Shown here in pieces: positions 16,351 to 25,360 of a stretch of 36,290 nucleotides of DNA; within the stretch, counting starts at the first letter, position 1; each line of letters opens with the position of its first letter. This stretch comes from Thalassospira lohafexi (GTDB taxonomy: Bacteria > Pseudomonadota > Alphaproteobacteria > Rhodospirillales > Thalassospiraceae). The notes beneath the pieces are model-generated. The model was not told the origin of the DNA, ran no database searches, and saw only the letters and a program-made list of their open reading frames with translations. The stretch covers positions 1 through 36,290 of the forward strand of contig NZ_NXGX01000016.1 of the NCBI RefSeq assembly GCF_002844275.1. Reading direction: 5' to 3'. A program made the translations under genes and the position numbers.

Positions 16351-16388
16351 TGAAGAGTTTAGGTGTGTTGAATGTTGCTTGGCTCACT

Positions 16389-17522
16389 TCAGCGAAGCCT
16401 CATACCTGAGCGTACTTTTCTTGATTGGAGAGGAGTTGTTGGGACGAATGTAGGCTTGTTTGATAGGACCTCTAGCATTTCTCGATGTGCCACCATTAAA
16501 ACCATGGCCAACGGATCTTGGTGCGCCTCCATGAGTAGAAACATCTTCCAGTTTCGCAAGGCCCGTGCCATCAGACTGAGTTGTGGGGACAGGATTTTCC
16601 GCTTGCCAAGGTACCGTCGCCAAAGGGCAGGAGTGTTGCGATGCCGAACAAGAGGTCGGGGCTTGTAGCGTCGTTTCGTTCTGGTCAGATATTCACCTTT
16701 GCCGCGTGGTTTGCGTTGCCGGGCCTCAAACACCCCAAACCGTTCCTCAAGTTTCTGCTTGCTGCAAGCTCGGTCCAGCTGGCTGGCCTTCATCGCCTGC
16801 CCATCCGGGCTCATCAAAACCATGCCATTGCCGCGCAGTTTGAGGCTGATGTCGTACCCCGCCAGAACCTCGTGCACTTCCGGCCAGTTCTTCGCCTTGC
16901 CCAAACCCTTCAGAATTTCCTCACGATGCTTCAGCACATGCCGCTGGAATGATTCCTGCCAAGTATGTGCTTCATAGTCCCGGGCAGCCGGTGACAGCGT
17001 GTTTGGGTCGCGCTCTTTGCCATCGGTCATGCCGGGATCAATGGCGAGACCATATTTCTTCTCCATTTCGCGCGAAACCTTGGCGAGAATCTTAAAATCC
17101 CGATGTGGTGTGATGACCTTGAGCGTTTCCGGATGCACTTTGTTAAAGGCAATATGCATGTGGAAATTATCGGTATTAATATGCGTGCCTGCCACCCGCT
17201 GATGATCACCGTAGCCAAGCGCCTTGGCATATTCGGCCTCGATGGCCATCAGATCGGTTTTGGTCAGTTTATCTTGCTCGCCAGGGCGAAAAGAAACGAC
17301 AAGGTGATAGGTCTTGTCGGCAATGTCGGGCTTTTGACGGCGAACGGCCTCGATCTCCAAAAGGGCTAGATCCAGATCCTCGATATTTGTGCCGGCATCG
17401 CAATTGCGGATCCAGAACTGATGGAGTTTCTCGCCTTTTTCCTCGGCTGCGGCAATGTACTCGCCAAGCCGGGTGTAATTATCCGGCACACCGGATTTTT
17501 TGCCGATCTTGGTGGCGATCAT
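16389..17522 (-). CDS. traI: MOBP-type (RP4 TraI-like) conjugative relaxase
   Basis: 377 residues. It nicks oriT and stays bound to the 5' end of the transferred strand. The likely nucleophile is Tyr16 in NYTRLGEY (Tyr22 in the same block is an alternative). The metal-binding histidines are in THINTDNFHMHIAF (H114, H121, H123), and TYHLVVSFRPGE precedes them, all as in RP4 TraI and VirD2-type enzymes. The C-terminal part is basic, then helical (LMARALRNWKMFLLMEAHQDPLAM), and the protein is shorter than RP4 TraI because it has no large C-terminal domain. It overlaps the MobC-like gene by ATGA and is the last gene of the transfer operon. Its end faces hsdM. Confidence 0.9.
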   Translation of the reverse strand: MIATKIGKKSGVPDNYTRLGEYIAAAEEKGEKLHQFWIRNCDAGTNIEDLDLALLEIEAVRRQKPDIADKTYHLVVSFRPGEQDKLTKTDLMAIEAEYAKALGYGDHQRVAGTHINTDNFHMHIAFNKVHPETLKVITPHRDFKILAKVSREMEKKYGLAIDPGMTDGKERDPNTLSPAARDYEAHTWQESFQRHVLKHREEILKGLGKAKNWPEVHEVLAGYDISLKLRGNGMVLMSPDGQAMKASQLDRACSKQKLEERFGVFEARQRKPRGKGEYLTRTKRRYKPRPLVRHRNTPALWRRYLGKRKILSPQLSLMARALRNWKMFLLMEAHQDPLAMVLMVAHREMLEVLSNKPTFVPTTPLQSRKVRSGMRLR

Positions 17523-17893
17523 GATTTGGCCTGCTTGCGAATGCTTGGCTGAAGCTGGTCACGGATCTCGCCAATGGCGACCTTCAGGTCTGCTTGGGTT
17601 GTTTCAATATCACGGACCAGACCATCAAACTTCTTGAGCAGATCTGCTGAAAGCGGCTCATCCAAAGCAAGTTTAAACAGGTTGCCCAATCTCGCCTGAT
17701 CGGCATTGACCTTGAGCAGATCACGAATGCCCTGCCAAGCTGCAAAGTCAGCGGCACTGGGCAGCTTGGTGTTCATCAATAGCCGTTTAAGCAGTTCCGA
17801 GCGCGAAAGCCGCATCTGATGCGCAAGCTGATCAATGCGTTGTTTCTCTTCGTCGTTGAGATAGGTTTTGATGACGTGACGTTCGGTGGCCAT
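17519..17893 (-). CDS. MobC/TraJ-like relaxosome accessory protein
   Basis: 124 residues from ATG 17893. A longer upstream open frame is ignored because it would run into the primase gene and lacks protein-like sequence. The N terminus (RHVIKTYLNDEEKQRIDQLAHQMRLSRSELLKRLL) is a ribbon-helix-helix-like DNA-binding segment as in MobC and RP4 TraJ proteins. The C-terminal half is helical (LFKLALDEPLSADLLKKF). Such proteins bind oriT and load the relaxase. The gene is immediately upstream of, and coupled to, the relaxase gene, which supports the role. Confidence 0.8.
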   Translation of the reverse strand: MATERHVIKTYLNDEEKQRIDQLAHQMRLSRSELLKRLLMNTKLPSAADFAAWQGIRDLLKVNADQARLGNLFKLALDEPLSADLLKKFDGLVRDIETTQADLKVAIGEIRDQLQPSIRKQAKS

Positions 17894-17921
17894 GGCACGG
17901 TTCCAGCATTGAGAAGAAGGT

Positions 17922-17948
17922 GCCGGTGGCGTCCATCGCGCCACCGGC
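17922..17948 (-). terminator. Strong GC-rich hairpin between the primase and MobC-like genes
   Basis: GCCGGTGGCG (17922-17931) and CGCCACCGGC (17939-17948) form a perfect 10-bp stem around a 7-nt loop, in the only intergenic gap of this part of the operon (17894-17957). On the minus strand it is followed by a pyrimidine-rich stretch rather than a clean T-run. It may attenuate transcription, stabilise mRNA, or be part of oriT, since it lies just before the relaxosome genes. Confidence 0.45.
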
Positions 17949-17957
17949 TTTCGGGGA

Positions 17958-20117
17958 TCAGACCGCCAAGCTGGCCGACTGCTGCTCGCGTCCCCGTGTT
18001 CGGGTTTTGGCTTTCGGCTTGGTGATGCCGAGCTGGTCAGTGACAAGGCGTTTCAACGCCTCAATTCCGCGTTCCCGATGAATGTCGTTAAAGTCGGTGA
18101 GGCCTTTGGCTTTTTCGTCATCCGTCAGATCCGGACGCAGGATTTTTGCCCCGGTCAGTTCAGATGCCCGTTCGGCCCCCTTGATCCCGGCATTAACCTG
18201 CTTGGCATGATCATCATCAGCCGCAATCACCAAGGGACGATCAGGGTGCTTCTTGTGAAGGGCCTCAGCCACCGGTGCCAGATTGCCGGAATCAAGCGCA
18301 ACCACGACGGTCAACCCACTGGCCATATGCAGGCTTTGGCCGGTGGAATAGCCTTCGGTGACGATCATTGGGCCTTTGGGGGCACCCTCAATGACATGCA
18401 TCAGATCACGCTTCTTGCCGTCCTTGAGGAACATCTTGGTGCCATCGGGATGGATTGACTGGACGTTTTCAATAAAACCCTTGTCATTGGTCATCGGCAT
18501 CAGAAGGTTGCCAGATTGATCAATGCGCAGATCCCCTGCAGGCACCTGTTTGTTTTGCAGATAAGCATGATTGGCCGGGGCCAGTTCGGCGTTCTGGAAA
18601 ATCCCATAGGCCCGTTTGGCCACGGCGCGATATTGCGCACGCAGTTCCTGTTCGTGGGCTGCTTTGCGGGCCGCAGCTTCGGCTCTGGACTGTTCCAGCT
18701 CCTTGGGATCGATCTTGGTGCCGGTCGCCACCCATTTGACCGGATCCTGCCCGGATTTGTAATTGGTAATGTTGCCTGCCGGAAGGCCTTCGAGGAACCC
18801 GCGATAAGATCCGCTTTTCTGGCCTTTGCGATCACCATCAACCGCAACCCGGTGCCATTTGCCATCCATGGTTGGAGGGCCTTCGAGGATCAGGCCGTTT
18901 TCCTTGAGTGCTTGGGCAAACTCGTCTTCGGGATTGATCTTTGGTTCCGGGGCTTTGGCTTTGGTCTCCTGCCAGCGCTTAAACGGCTCAAGTTCCATAT
19001 CATCGCGCGCATACCATGCTTTGGCACGCCGATCCCATTTTGCGCCGAGCGCCTTGGCCTCATCCTTTTCACTGAACGGCACATTGAGATAGATCCGTTT
19101 GCGGTCGGTGTTGGTGTCCTGGTTCGGAGCCTGCGACATCTCGGCTTTCATGGCATTTTCCTTCTGTCGTTCAACAGCCGGGGTTTGGGCGATGGATTTG
19201 GTCGCTTCTTTGGCTTTGATGGGGATCAGGCTTTGGCGTTTGTCCGGCTCCATCACCCAGGTGCGGATGTTCTCCGCATCGCGCGCGCTTGCAAACAACG
19301 CATTGCGATCTTCTTTGATGGCGTTCATCCATGAGCCGACATAACTGGCATGGCGTTCCGGGTAATGACCAAGGCCAAGCTCGGTGGTCAGCATGTAGCT
19401 TGCGATTTCTGCGCGCAGTTCTTCCTTGGCGTAAACTTCCGAGCCAAACGGCCCGAACTCGCGTGCCATTCGAGAACTGTGGCCGGTGGCATGGCCAAGC
19501 TCATGCAAGGCGGTTGCGTAATATTCGTACTGGCCTTTGAAGGCGGCCTGATGGGGCATGTGGATCTGATCGGATGAGCTCCGATAAAACGCCCGGTCAT
19601 TCTGATCATGAAAGATCGGCACATTGCCCTGCTTGAGGATCTGTTCGGCCCGTTCGACCGGGCTGAAGGTTGGTTCAGGTGCGATATAGGGGGCCAGACC
19701 ATCGATCTGATCGGCATTAAACACGACCGCATGAAACACCCTTGGCCGGTCAAGGCGCACGTCGCGGGTTTTCGCAACACCCTTGTCGTCAAGAACCGGC
19801 TTGCCAGTGTCATCCAAGACCTTCTCGCGCTCTGACCATTTCCAGTATTCGATCATGGTGCCTTTTTCACCCTTGCGGACTTGCGCGTCCTGGGCAGTCG
19901 CCTGGCGATAGGTCATCCAGCGCGGATCCGAGCGCGCGCGCATTTCAAGCCAGAGCGCATTAATGCCGCGATAGTCTTTGCCGGAGACCGGATTGAACGG
20001 GGCCATGCGAACCTTTCCCGGTTCCCATGGCTTTTGCCAGGGTGCTGTGCCTGCTTCGATATGGCCAAGCAGCTCTTCGACCACTTGATCGCGATAGCTT
20101 TTCTTTTTCTCAGCCAT
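17958..20117 (-). CDS. traC: ArdC-Toprim fusion, TraC-like conjugative primase/antirestriction protein
   Basis: 719 residues from ATG 20117, preceded by GGAGG 9 nt away; an open extension upstream overlaps another gene and is not used. Domain order: ArdC-type N-terminal ssDNA-binding domain (about 3-130, YRDQVVEELL ... PVSGKDYRGINALWL), zincin metallopeptidase-like domain with HELGH (205-209), a short DUF5710-like domain (RIYLNVPFSEKDEAKALGAKWD), and a C-terminal Toprim domain with the glutamate in VTEGYSTGQS (E588) and the acidic cluster ADDDH (634-636). TraC primases of RP4 type enter the recipient with the DNA and prime its complementary strand; ArdC parts can protect entering DNA from restriction. 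The small upstream gene overlaps its start by 8 bp. Confidence 0.85.
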   Translation of the reverse strand: MAEKKKSYRDQVVEELLGHIEAGTAPWQKPWEPGKVRMAPFNPVSGKDYRGINALWLEMRARSDPRWMTYRQATAQDAQVRKGEKGTMIEYWKWSEREKVLDDTGKPVLDDKGVAKTRDVRLDRPRVFHAVVFNADQIDGLAPYIAPEPTFSPVERAEQILKQGNVPIFHDQNDRAFYRSSSDQIHMPHQAAFKGQYEYYATALHELGHATGHSSRMAREFGPFGSEVYAKEELRAEIASYMLTTELGLGHYPERHASYVGSWMNAIKEDRNALFASARDAENIRTWVMEPDKRQSLIPIKAKEATKSIAQTPAVERQKENAMKAEMSQAPNQDTNTDRKRIYLNVPFSEKDEAKALGAKWDRRAKAWYARDDMELEPFKRWQETKAKAPEPKINPEDEFAQALKENGLILEGPPTMDGKWHRVAVDGDRKGQKSGSYRGFLEGLPAGNITNYKSGQDPVKWVATGTKIDPKELEQSRAEAAARKAAHEQELRAQYRAVAKRAYGIFQNAELAPANHAYLQNKQVPAGDLRIDQSGNLLMPMTNDKGFIENVQSIHPDGTKMFLKDGKKRDLMHVIEGAPKGPMIVTEGYSTGQSLHMASGLTVVVALDSGNLAPVAEALHKKHPDRPLVIAADDDHAKQVNAGIKGAERASELTGAKILRPDLTDDEKAKGLTDFNDIHRERGIEALKRLVTDQLGITKPKAKTRTRGREQQSASLAV

Positions 20118-20358
20118 TGTTTGAGGCCTCCGCATCAGCGGTTGGATCGACCCCGTCAAAATGACTGTCGAGCGCGTCATCAGCGGAGAGCGCGTCTTCG
20201 GAGAATGCCCCCATGGCATCAGCAATGTCGGGATCAACCGGCACAGGGCCGGTGAGGCTCTGCACATTGATCATGGAAGAGGCCAGCGCGAGATAGTCCT
20301 GGTCATTCAGGGCTGCAGACGCAGGCGTGCCTTTGTCAGGTGTATTGGGTGTTTTCAT
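20110..20358 (-). CDS. Small acidic protein of unknown function in the transfer operon
   Basis: 82 residues, strongly acidic and rich in Asp and Ala (DPDIADAMGAFSEDALSADDALDSHF). The start at 20358 has AAAGGA 7 nt upstream and lies in an ATGA overlap with the end of virD4; its own end overlaps the primase start by 8 bp. No signal peptide or membrane segment is seen. I do not recognise a family. Its position between the coupling protein and the primase suggests a relaxosome or substrate-adaptor role, but that is inference. Confidence 0.7.
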   Translation of the reverse strand: MKTPNTPDKGTPASAALNDQDYLALASSMINVQSLTGPVPVDPDIADAMGAFSEDALSADDALDSHFDGVDPTADAEASNNG

Positions 20359-22178
20359 GATTTGGGTCCTTTGAGAGAGGCAGACGGCATGGAAGAGATC
20401 GCCATTTGGGGTGGCGTCATTTGCGAACGACGAGAAAGCTCGCGATCAAGGAAGTAGAGCTTTTGACGGCCAAGGATGGGCGGAAGACCGGCGACAAAGA
20501 TCAGCGCGTCACCGGGGATCGGTTTTCGGCCCTCGGTATCAATGATCTGTAGGCGCATGCATTCATCAGGGGTCAAAAGTGGCCGGGATGTTTCAGCCAG
20601 ATTGTCGGAGACCGACCCAAGATCGCCCATACGCCCGGAGTGTGAGCGGCGCTTTTGCACGATGGTTGCCTTGCCGGTCATGTCGGAAAGCAGCTTGGCT
20701 GTTTCGAGCTTGTTGGGGGTAAAGGCGATCCGGATTTTGCAATTGGCCATGATTGATTCATCGCGGCCATAATGCTTGAACAACTGTTCGGTATTCTGAA
20801 CGATGATCATGGCCTTGAGGCCATATCCGGCCATGAAGGCCAGCGATTCCTCAAAGATCTCGAGCTTGCCGATGGAGGTGAACTCATCGAGCATTAAAAG
20901 CAGGCGGTGTTTGTATCCGGCAACTGTTTGGCCCGATCCAAACTCCATGCGTTCAGTCATACGCCGCATGAACAGATTGAGGATGATGCGAAGCAAAGGC
21001 CGCAAGCGGTCCTTATCCGCAGGGGACACGACAAGGAACAATGCCATCGGTGCATCGCCATTCATCAAATCATGCAGACGAAAATCGCTGGTGGCGGTAT
21101 TGCGGGCAATGATCGGATCGGCAAAGACGGTGAGCTGCGTTTTGGCGGTTGAATGCACGCCGGAACGTTCCTGCGGGGCCTTGATCATCATGCTGTTGGC
21201 CCCGCGCCGGACTTCCTTGTTTACATGCGCTTTGCCGTGATCAAAGGTGGCCATCTCAGCAAGAATATGCTCGAAATTATCGTCGGCCTGTTCGCGGTGT
21301 TCATTTCCACCGGGGCCATCTTCACTTGGTTGGCCAGTGATGCCTGAGAGGAAGATGTTCACATCATCAAAGCAGGCCATGCGACCTTGCTCAGATCGAA
21401 CGCGATAGATGACATGGAGCAGCACAACAGAAAGCCAGCCCCAGCCTTCCTCACGCCAGTAACTGCCCGACATGCCTTTGCCGTCCGGATCAATGATCAT
21501 CGCGGCAATGTTCTGGCAATCGGCAATGTCGCGTTCGCTATCAATCCGCACTTCGGCCAACGGATTAAAGCGCGCCGAACCCGATGTTGCGGCAGGCTCA
21601 AACCGCAGGACTGTGTGACCAATACTGGCCAGCCAACCACCGGTCTTGGCGAAGTTCTCACCTTTGATATCAAGACAGAGAATACTTTCGCGCCAGCTGA
21701 GCAGGGTGGAGAGGATCAGGCTCACCCCTTTGCCGGTACGGGTTGGGGCCCAGACCAGAACATGTTCCGGCCCGTCATGGCGCAGTTCGCGGATCCGGCC
21801 AAACCATGACGGCCAACCACCGACAACCACACCGTCTTTGCGAAATAGCCGGGCTTTCTTGAGATCACGCAGCATGGCCCAGCGGGCTGAGCCATGCAGT
21901 TCGTCGCCCTGGCGGTTGCCCCTAAGCGTGCTGTTATTGGCGCGAGATCCCAATGCCAGAACACCAAACATCGAAAGCAGCCCGGCAATGCCAATCCAAA
22001 GCGCCGGATAAAGCATTTCATCGGGAAGGCCCGCCGAATGGGTGACGGCCTCAAGCGACCATTGCCACCAGCGCAGATCAAGCGCGTCAAACCCGACGGC
22101 AAGATGCCATTGCCAGAGAATGGCGGTGATCATGGCAACTAGAATGACCGGCAGAGACATTCGATAAAGAGCGGTCAT
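20355..22178 (-). CDS. virD4: Type IV coupling protein VirD4/TraG
   Basis: 607 residues. It links the relaxosome to the mating channel and is an ATPase of the inner membrane. Two N-terminal membrane segments (about 7-25 and 58-78) are followed by HGSARWA, a conserved TraG/VirD4 motif. Walker A is APTRTGKG (144-151); Walker B is in LLLMLDEFTSIGKL, followed by VQNTEQL as in family members. The length is typical. The start overlaps the virB11 stop by ATGA and the 3' end overlaps the small acidic gene. Confidence 0.95.
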   Translation of the reverse strand: MTALYRMSLPVILVAMITAILWQWHLAVGFDALDLRWWQWSLEAVTHSAGLPDEMLYPALWIGIAGLLSMFGVLALGSRANNSTLRGNRQGDELHGSARWAMLRDLKKARLFRKDGVVVGGWPSWFGRIRELRHDGPEHVLVWAPTRTGKGVSLILSTLLSWRESILCLDIKGENFAKTGGWLASIGHTVLRFEPAATSGSARFNPLAEVRIDSERDIADCQNIAAMIIDPDGKGMSGSYWREEGWGWLSVVLLHVIYRVRSEQGRMACFDDVNIFLSGITGQPSEDGPGGNEHREQADDNFEHILAEMATFDHGKAHVNKEVRRGANSMMIKAPQERSGVHSTAKTQLTVFADPIIARNTATSDFRLHDLMNGDAPMALFLVVSPADKDRLRPLLRIILNLFMRRMTERMEFGSGQTVAGYKHRLLLMLDEFTSIGKLEIFEESLAFMAGYGLKAMIIVQNTEQLFKHYGRDESIMANCKIRIAFTPNKLETAKLLSDMTGKATIVQKRRSHSGRMGDLGSVSDNLAETSRPLLTPDECMRLQIIDTEGRKPIPGDALIFVAGLPPILGRQKLYFLDRELSRRSQMTPPQMAISSMPSASLKGPKS

Positions 22179-23131
22179 GACAACATCTCCTTGCCGTCTT
22201 GAAGGACATAGCGATCATTGCGGGGCTCCCAGATATCGGTGATGCGCCGCCAGCCATCGGCATTGCGTTTGATCTGAACGACGACATCAACCAGCTCGGC
22301 GAGAAACTCCGGCACACGCGGCATGGTCTCGCCCGCCCAGGCGATGTTTTGATCAAACTTGCGGTGAATGGCCTGCCAGGGGCTTTCGGCATGGATGGTG
22401 CACATAAAGCCCGTGACCCCGGAGTTGAGCGCAGCAAGGGCAGCAAAGGCGTTCTGGGTACTGATCTCACCAAACAGGATATGATCGGGCGTGATCCGCA
22501 TCAGGTGATCATAGATCTCGCGCCAGCCGACCATGCCACTGCCGGTCCCGGCCTCACGGGCGGCAATCAAACCATTGCCATCCCAGAATTGCTCGATATG
22601 AAGTTCTGGCGTGTCCTCGATGGCCAACACCCGGCGGGCCGGATCGACGGTGGCAAGCAGCATGTTGAGCAGGGTGGTCTTACCGGTATTGGTGGCCCCG
22701 CTAATGATCATGTTGGCGTCACCCGCGACCTTATCGATCAGATAGTCGCGGATGGTTGGTGTCACCCCGGCCTGTTCCCAGGTCGGGGTGAAGGGATGTT
22801 TGCAGCGGATCGCAAGGCTGAGGTGGCTGCGCACCGATGCCCCGACGAGGATCTCGCAGCGATGATTTCCCGGCAAGACGCAGGAGAGTTTTGGAGTGTC
22901 ATCGGGATTGAACTTCAGGCCGCGTTGGTTGGCGAGGCTGATCGCTATCCGTTCGATGGCAGCCAGGGTAAGAGCAGGATCCTCGATCTCGCGCTTGCCT
23001 TCCCCGCGCCGTTCGGTAACGACGCGGTGTGGGCGGTTCATGCGAATTTCGACGGTAGAGAGATCGCCGTAATAGCTGGCCAGAGGACCGAGGATCTTCT
23101 CAAACAGGGGATTGGGGGAAAGGGCGTTCAT
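22175..23131 (-). CDS. virB11: VirB11/TrbB-type traffic ATPase
   Basis: 318 residues from ATG 23131, chosen because it forms an ATGA overlap with the upstream gene and has GGGGGTGG before it; an upstream TTG at 23146 is less likely. Walker A is GATNTGKTTLL (145-155), followed by the Asp box (LAIEDTPEL), RITPDHILFGEI as Walker B, and the His box TGFMCTIHAESPWQA. Hexameric VirB11 energises pilus assembly and DNA transfer together with VirB4 and VirD4. Confidence 0.95.
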   Translation of the reverse strand: MNALSPNPLFEKILGPLASYYGDLSTVEIRMNRPHRVVTERRGEGKREIEDPALTLAAIERIAISLANQRGLKFNPDDTPKLSCVLPGNHRCEILVGASVRSHLSLAIRCKHPFTPTWEQAGVTPTIRDYLIDKVAGDANMIISGATNTGKTTLLNMLLATVDPARRVLAIEDTPELHIEQFWDGNGLIAAREAGTGSGMVGWREIYDHLMRITPDHILFGEISTQNAFAALAALNSGVTGFMCTIHAESPWQAIHRKFDQNIAWAGETMPRVPEFLAELVDVVVQIKRNADGWRRITDIWEPRNDRYVLQDGKEMLS

Positions 23132-25356
23132 TGCAGCCACCCCCAATTCCCAAGGCAGCCGGACTTCACACCATTTGTATGAGATGGGTAAGACCAGCCA
23201 GAAGAGGGAAATTTGACACGGATATAGCCTTGGAAGCTTCCGTCTGCATCTGATCCGCCGGTGTAATATTTGGCTGCGACTGGGGAATAGGCGTTGTACG
23301 TCGTGCAGGTGTTAGAGGCCGTGCCAATAACTTCACCGTCTTCACGAATGGTCTTGCGTGTTCCGACTGAGCTTGTACTGGTACAGTGATAAGCGGCGTC
23401 ATAAACGTGCGCATAGTTTTCGAACACACCACATGGGCCGCTGGATCTGTTCGAAGAAACCGGGTTTTCAAACTTTCCATGGGTTATCGCCTCCCACGTA
23501 AATTCATTGTAGCATTTGTTCCCAAGACTGAGCGGGTCGGCTTCACCAATGACAACCTTGTGCTTCGAGCCATCCGGTCGGTCATAAGATTCGACCAAAT
23601 CCCGTGCATCAAAGCGTGTGCAGCCTTCATAGAAATGCTCACCGTTTGTTGCGGGCGCTTCTCCCGAATAGACGTAAGCCGTCTGCGGTTCACCCGGCAG
23701 AACTTCGCTGGTCTTGATGTTAAAGCGGCCTTTGGGCGTGCCTTCGATATAGACCGTGGTCAGGCGATAGGCGAATAGCTGGTCATCATGGGGTTGCCAG
23801 CCGGTGGTCTCGACCTGATGCGGATAGGCAATCTCGCTATCCTGACATTCGGTGACATATTGCGGAACGCCATCGAGCTGGTAGTAGAACCGCTCGCGGC
23901 CATAGCTGGTGCCAGCCGCCAGATCATGGTTCCAAAGCGATGGATTGTCGCAGCCATCAATGGTCGACTGGATCGCGATGTTGGCCGTATCGGGTTTGCA
24001 TTCGGTGATGAATTGCTCAACCCCATTGACCACAATCTGCTTGCGGCTTTGACGGGTGACTGAGCCAGCCGCCTGATTAATGATCGGCGCACAGACTTCT
24101 TGCCCGGCAGCGTTCTTATAAACCGTCTCGTGGGGATATTCGGTGCCATTGTCCGAGCAGGCATCAGCCTGCCAAGTGGTACCGTTCAGCTCATAGATAT
24201 GGCGACCGGTTTGCAAGGACAGGCCACCGGCAAAATCATGCCGGATGGAACAGCCATCGGTGACAGACACAAGCGGAACCGAGGTGATTTCTTCGGACGG
24301 TTCACAACTGCGCACCTGGACTTCATTGTTGCTGGCATTGACATAGGCAAGCGATGCTTGCGGCACCGCCATCATCTCGTTGTAATCAAGATAGACCGAG
24401 CAGGCCGATGCCTTCTCGGTAATATCAAAGACCTTGTCGTCATCCTTGAGGCAGTCAGTAACTTCCTGCCGGTTACCGCCACCATCGGTGTAATACAGCA
24501 GGTATTGAGCGGTTGCCTGACGGGTTTCCATATCGATGGTGTCACCGCAGACCGAGTAGCTTCGATCCAACGGATATCGATCTGCGCCATCCTCACAAGG
24601 GGCCGTGCTGACCGCGCCATCTTCGGTGGTTTCCACCCGGCTTTGCTGGACGGCAACAAGTTGGGCGAGATCAACCCGGATGTTACAGCCTTCTGTCGTG
24701 ACGCGGACAGTTGGGGAACTAGTATCTTCCGCAACATCCAAAGCGGCAGGCGAGGAATAGCCTGCAGCATCCGCATTCTTTGAGGCGTTTGATCCGACGC
24801 TGTTTGACGCACCGGTATCGCCCTCTGCCGCCTCGGTTTCTTTTTCTTCCTTGTCGTCCTCGTCTTCGACAGCGTTCAGACGCTGAAGGGCAGCGATCAG
24901 GGTTTCCTGATTACCTTCAATGGTAACCGGCGAAGCCGGATCAAGTTCCGGGCTGTCCATATTGAACTGCGCAACAAAATCATTTGAATCAAGCGGCTCG
25001 GATCGGCCGTCTTTCTCAACGCCGGTCAGGACCAGTTGGGCAATCAGGCTGTCTTCGTAATTGACATAGCGGGCATAGGCTTTGGCCGTGACACCTTCGG
25101 TCAGTTTGGGCGGCGCACCAGGTACATCGACCAAACCAAGATCAATGGCCATCGGTTCGTTTTGCGAAACGGCGGTGCGGGTTATCGCACGGGTCACGAT
25201 ATTGACCTTGCGCACCATCTCCTCGATGCCCGGTTCAGGATTAGTTTCAGATGAGTCGGTCTGAGTCGTTTCTGGCGGCGTCTGTGCCATCTGTGCCAGT
25301 GCCGGAGACACCAGACAGGATGACAGGAGCAAACACCAAAGCGCTTGTTTGTTCAT
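23128..25356 (-). CDS. Large cysteine-rich secreted protein with repeated modules, between virB10 and virB11
   Basis: 742 residues from ATG 25356 (GGAG 8 nt upstream); the frame is open further upstream but that part overlaps virB10 and is not used. A signal peptide (MNKQALWCLLLSSCLVSPALA) is clear. A low-complexity acidic region lies at about 180-210. The rest contains at least four similar modules starting at C224 (GCNIRVDL), C319 (ACSVYLDY), C369 (GCSIRHDF) and C469 (GCDNPSLWNHDL), each followed by a Tyr-rich strand, a Gly turn and a closing Cys (for example GVPQYVTEC, GVEQFITEC). Cys-rich exported proteins in transfer loci, such as F TraN, stabilise mating pairs; a similar surface role is inferred. 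No homologue in the standard VirB set occupies this place. Confidence 0.8.
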   Translation of the reverse strand: MNKQALWCLLLSSCLVSPALAQMAQTPPETTQTDSSETNPEPGIEEMVRKVNIVTRAITRTAVSQNEPMAIDLGLVDVPGAPPKLTEGVTAKAYARYVNYEDSLIAQLVLTGVEKDGRSEPLDSNDFVAQFNMDSPELDPASPVTIEGNQETLIAALQRLNAVEDEDDKEEKETEAAEGDTGASNSVGSNASKNADAAGYSSPAALDVAEDTSSPTVRVTTEGCNIRVDLAQLVAVQQSRVETTEDGAVSTAPCEDGADRYPLDRSYSVCGDTIDMETRQATAQYLLYYTDGGGNRQEVTDCLKDDDKVFDITEKASACSVYLDYNEMMAVPQASLAYVNASNNEVQVRSCEPSEEITSVPLVSVTDGCSIRHDFAGGLSLQTGRHIYELNGTTWQADACSDNGTEYPHETVYKNAAGQEVCAPIINQAAGSVTRQSRKQIVVNGVEQFITECKPDTANIAIQSTIDGCDNPSLWNHDLAAGTSYGRERFYYQLDGVPQYVTECQDSEIAYPHQVETTGWQPHDDQLFAYRLTTVYIEGTPKGRFNIKTSEVLPGEPQTAYVYSGEAPATNGEHFYEGCTRFDARDLVESYDRPDGSKHKVVIGEADPLSLGNKCYNEFTWEAITHGKFENPVSSNRSSGPCGVFENYAHVYDAAYHCTSTSSVGTRKTIREDGEVIGTASNTCTTYNAYSPVAAKYYTGGSDADGSFQGYIRVKFPSSGWSYPSHTNGVKSGCLGNWGWLQ

Positions 25357-25360
25357 GCTT

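Noticed and set aside
16384..16623. Possible frameshift at the 3' end of the relaxase, since an alternative frame is open for 79 codons
   Set aside because: The annotated frame continues as a plausible helical tail (LMARALRNWKMFLLMEAH) after the basic region, so no frameshift is needed.
18516..19334. A 272-codon plus-strand frame inside the primase gene
   Set aside because: Phe/Gly-rich antisense shadow of ArdC-Toprim domains.
22199..23182. A 327-codon plus-strand frame opposite virB11
   Set aside because: Antisense shadow of VirB11, whose Walker motifs are clear.
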